From: Streptomyces alanosinicus
GTDB taxonomy: Bacteria > Actinomycetota > Actinomycetes > Streptomycetales > Streptomycetaceae
Length of the DNA stretch: 44,114 nucleotides
Assembly (NCBI RefSeq): GCF_014650595.1
Contig: NZ_BMVG01000053.1
Span: 1-44,114 of the forward strand
Direction: 5' to 3'
Position numbers and translations under genes: made by a program. The notes beneath the pieces were generated by a model, which was given only the letters and a program-made list of their open reading frames with translations, did no database searches and had not been told where the DNA came from. How positions within the stretch are numbered: position 1 is the stretch's first letter; every line of letters begins with the position of its first letter. Positions 42,261 to 44,114 of the stretch are shown here, piece by piece.

Positions 42261-43504
42261 GCGACCCCGGCCGGGTCGCCGTCGATCTGGCGGTGACGCT
42301 CGCCAACGGCGGCGAGACCATCACCGACTTGGCCGTGCTGCGGGACCAGGGCGAGGTGTTCGGGCCAGTGGCCTCCACGCCCACCGCGTGGCGACTGCTC
42401 GCCGACGCCGACGAGAGGGTGCTGGCCCGGCTGCGATCGGCACGTTCTCGTGCCCGGGAGACCGCGTGGCTGCAGGCCGTCGAGACGAGCGGGGGCATAC
42501 CCACCGCACGGGCTGGAGGACGCGAACTGCCCGGTCTGGTCCTGGACATCGACGCCACGCTGATCACCTGCCACTCCGAAAAGGAGCAGGCCGCGCCGAC
42601 CTACCAGGGCGGCTTCGGCTACCATCCGCTGCTGTGCTTCCTGGCCAATGCCGGCGAAGCCCTGGCGGGGCGACTCCGGCCCGGGAACGCCGGAGCGAAC
42701 ACCGCCAGTGATCACATAGCGGTCCTGGACGATGCCCTCACCCAGGTCCCTGACGCCCACCGGTACGGCACCGACCTCCTCATCCGCGCGGACAGCGCCG
42801 GATGCGCCAAGACCTTCCTCGCCCACGTCCGCAGCCTGCGCGACAGAGGAATGAGAACGTACTTCTCTGTCGGCTACGCGATTACCGAACCGGTCCGCCG
42901 CGCGATCCGGGCCATCCCCGACCGGCTATGGCACCCGGCCCTCGACCAGGACGGCAGTCTGCGGCCAGGGGCCGAGGTCGCCGAGCTGACCGGCATGGTC
43001 GACCTGCCGGGCTACCCGACGGGCACCCGCATGATCGTGCGACGCGAGCGCCCGCATCCCGGCGCTCAACTGTCCCTGTTCGACCAGGACGAGGGACTGC
43101 GTCACCAGGTCCTCCTCACCGACACCCTGTTCTCCAGCGGCGGCTCGGCCCAGTTCCTGGAGGTCCGCCACCGTGGACACGCCACCGTCGAGGACCACAT
43201 TCGGACAGGCAAGACCACCGGCTTCGACCGCTTCCCCTCTCGTCGCTTCCAGATCAACGCCGCCTGGCTAGAACTGTCGCTGACCGCGACCGACCTGCTC
43301 GCCTGGACGAGGATCCTGCTGCTGGACGGTGAACTGGCCGGCGCCGAGCCTAGAAAACTGCGCTACCGGATCCTGCATGTCGCAGCTCGCCTCACCCGCG
43401 GCGGCCGCCGCCTACGACTGCGAATCTCCGCGACCTGGCCCTGGAGACACGAACTGACCACGGCCTTCCACCGGCTCGCCGCCCTGCCCCGCCCAGCCAG
43501 CTGA
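42261..43504 (+). pseudogene. IS1380-family transposase, N-terminally truncated
   Basis: About 403 codons from GTG/ACG-type codons near 42293: LANGGETITDLAVLRDQGEV, FGPVASTPTAWRLL, LPGLVLDIDATLITCHSEKE (first catalytic Asp), LLIRADSAGC (second), and C-terminal EDHIRTGKTTGFDRFPSR, then QINAAWLELSLTATDLLAWT. The first ~50-60 residues of the normal protein are replaced by the scrap at 42140-42260. The catalytic core looks intact. Confidence 0.8.
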
Positions 43505-43671
43505 CGGCTACCCCTCCTATCCACCCACGACCTGACGGACCACGGAGAACCCGACCACCGCGCCGGGACTTCGCCATGCCCAAGAGACAGAAGGCGCCTC
43601 GAACGTCCAGCAGTTGATGATCAGAGACGTCTCGTCATCGCAACCGAAACAGCGAGGCTAGTAGGGCTTGG

Positions 43672-44114
43672 TCAGGTTCGTATCGGCTCTGGCATGTTGC
43701 GGTGACAGGTGGGGCAGGCGCCGGTCCAGACCGCGAGGAGTGTCTGGAGTTCGCGGGCGACTCCGTAGAGGCTCAGGCCAGCGCCGTCTCTTTTGGGGAT
43801 CGGGTCAGTCGCTGGAGGGTGCAGAAGGCGTGTGCGACGGAGACGAGGGTGACGTGGTGGTGCCAGCCTCGCCAGGTGCGGCCTTCGAAGTGCGTCAGGC
43901 CCAGGGCCTGTTTCATCTCGCGGTAGTCGTGCTCGATGCGCCAGCGCAGTTTCGCGGTGCGTACGAGGGTGGCCAGCGGGGTGTCGGCGGGCAGGTTGGA
44001 CAGCCAGAACTGGACGGGTTCGGGCTCGGTGGCGGGCCATTCGGCCAGCAGCCGGCGCACCGGCAGTTCCGGGCCGTCGGCGGCCTTGCGGATCTCGCGT
44101 CCGGCGGGCCGGAT
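43672..44114 (-). pseudogene. IS701-family transposase C-terminus, frameshifted, partial
   Basis: The leftward frame from the window edge reads AGREIRKAADGPELPVRRLL, LRWRIEHDYREMKQALGLTH, FEGRTWRGWHHHVTLVSVAH, FCTLQRL, the C-terminal DDE part of IS701-type transposases. At about 43790-43795 one extra C (CCCC before AAAA) shifts the frame; the other frame continues with the expected tail DGAGLSLYGVARELQTLLAV and ACPTCHRNMPEP to the stop at 43672. The N-terminal part lies outside the window. 43505-43671 contains no gene. Confidence 0.75.

Overview
The window looks like Streptomyces (or a close relative). It has very high GC, GTG and TTG starts, stop/start overlaps of the ATGA or GTGA type, rare TTA (bldA-type) codons, a SARP regulator and IS families typical of Streptomyces chromosome arms or large linear plasmids. 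No tRNA, rRNA or CRISPR array was seen.

Layout. (1) 1-7.0 kb is a mobile or plasmid-like zone. It holds the start of a secreted protein, two gene remnants, an isolated ABBA-type aromatic prenyltransferase, a D5/P4-type primase-helicase flanked on both sides by seven 19-bp repeats of strictly alternating orientation (a probable replication or regulatory region), and remnants of ISKra4 and TniQ genes. (2) 7.1-23.1 kb is a biosynthetic gene cluster that I read as an L-alanosine-type diazeniumdiolate pathway. It has a cupin-AraC fusion regulator, an MFS exporter, a SARP with two TTA codons, SbnA/SbnB-like L-2,3-diaminopropionate (L-Dap) synthesis, a free-standing adenylation enzyme with its own carrier protein and thioesterase, an acyl-CoA-dehydrogenase-like flavoenzyme, GAF and double-PAS proteins, an FMN reductase, and a CreE/CreD-like pair that makes nitrous acid from aspartate. 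The next coupled gene is cut short by an IS256-type end. (3) 23.3-25.6 kb is a scrapyard: an alpha/beta hydrolase, then fragments of YceI, a recombinase-like protein, an ISL3 transposase and another hydrolase. (4) 25.7-34.9 kb carries two facing copies of one cassette: HTH regulator, HExxH (ImmA/IrrE-like) protein, seven-TM MAB_1171c-like membrane protein and FAD oxidoreductase. Copy A is complete. Copy B has lost the HExxH segment and nearly all of the oxidoreductase, and a frameshifted IS256 element lies between them. A paralogous FAD oxidoreductase diverges from copy A. (5) 35-44 kb is IS-rich (several IS5-type, IS1380, IS701) and interspersed with a GNAT acetyltransferase, a small unknown protein followed by an ATP-grasp enzyme, and a replication-type winged-helix protein.

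How the parts fit. In the cluster, SbnA/SbnB supply L-Dap, the adenylation enzyme loads it on the carrier protein, a flavin enzyme pair may hydroxylate the side-chain nitrogen, CreE/CreD supply nitrite, and the thioesterase may release the product. The enzyme that joins the two nitrogens is not obvious; the GAF and PAS proteins are the unexplained members. In the cassette region the palindrome AACGATCGTT overlaps the -35 box of both HTH genes with identical spacing to a TAGGGT -10 box. It recurs as two outward-facing pairs upstream of the small-protein/ATP-grasp genes, suggesting one regulon that links these otherwise scattered genes.
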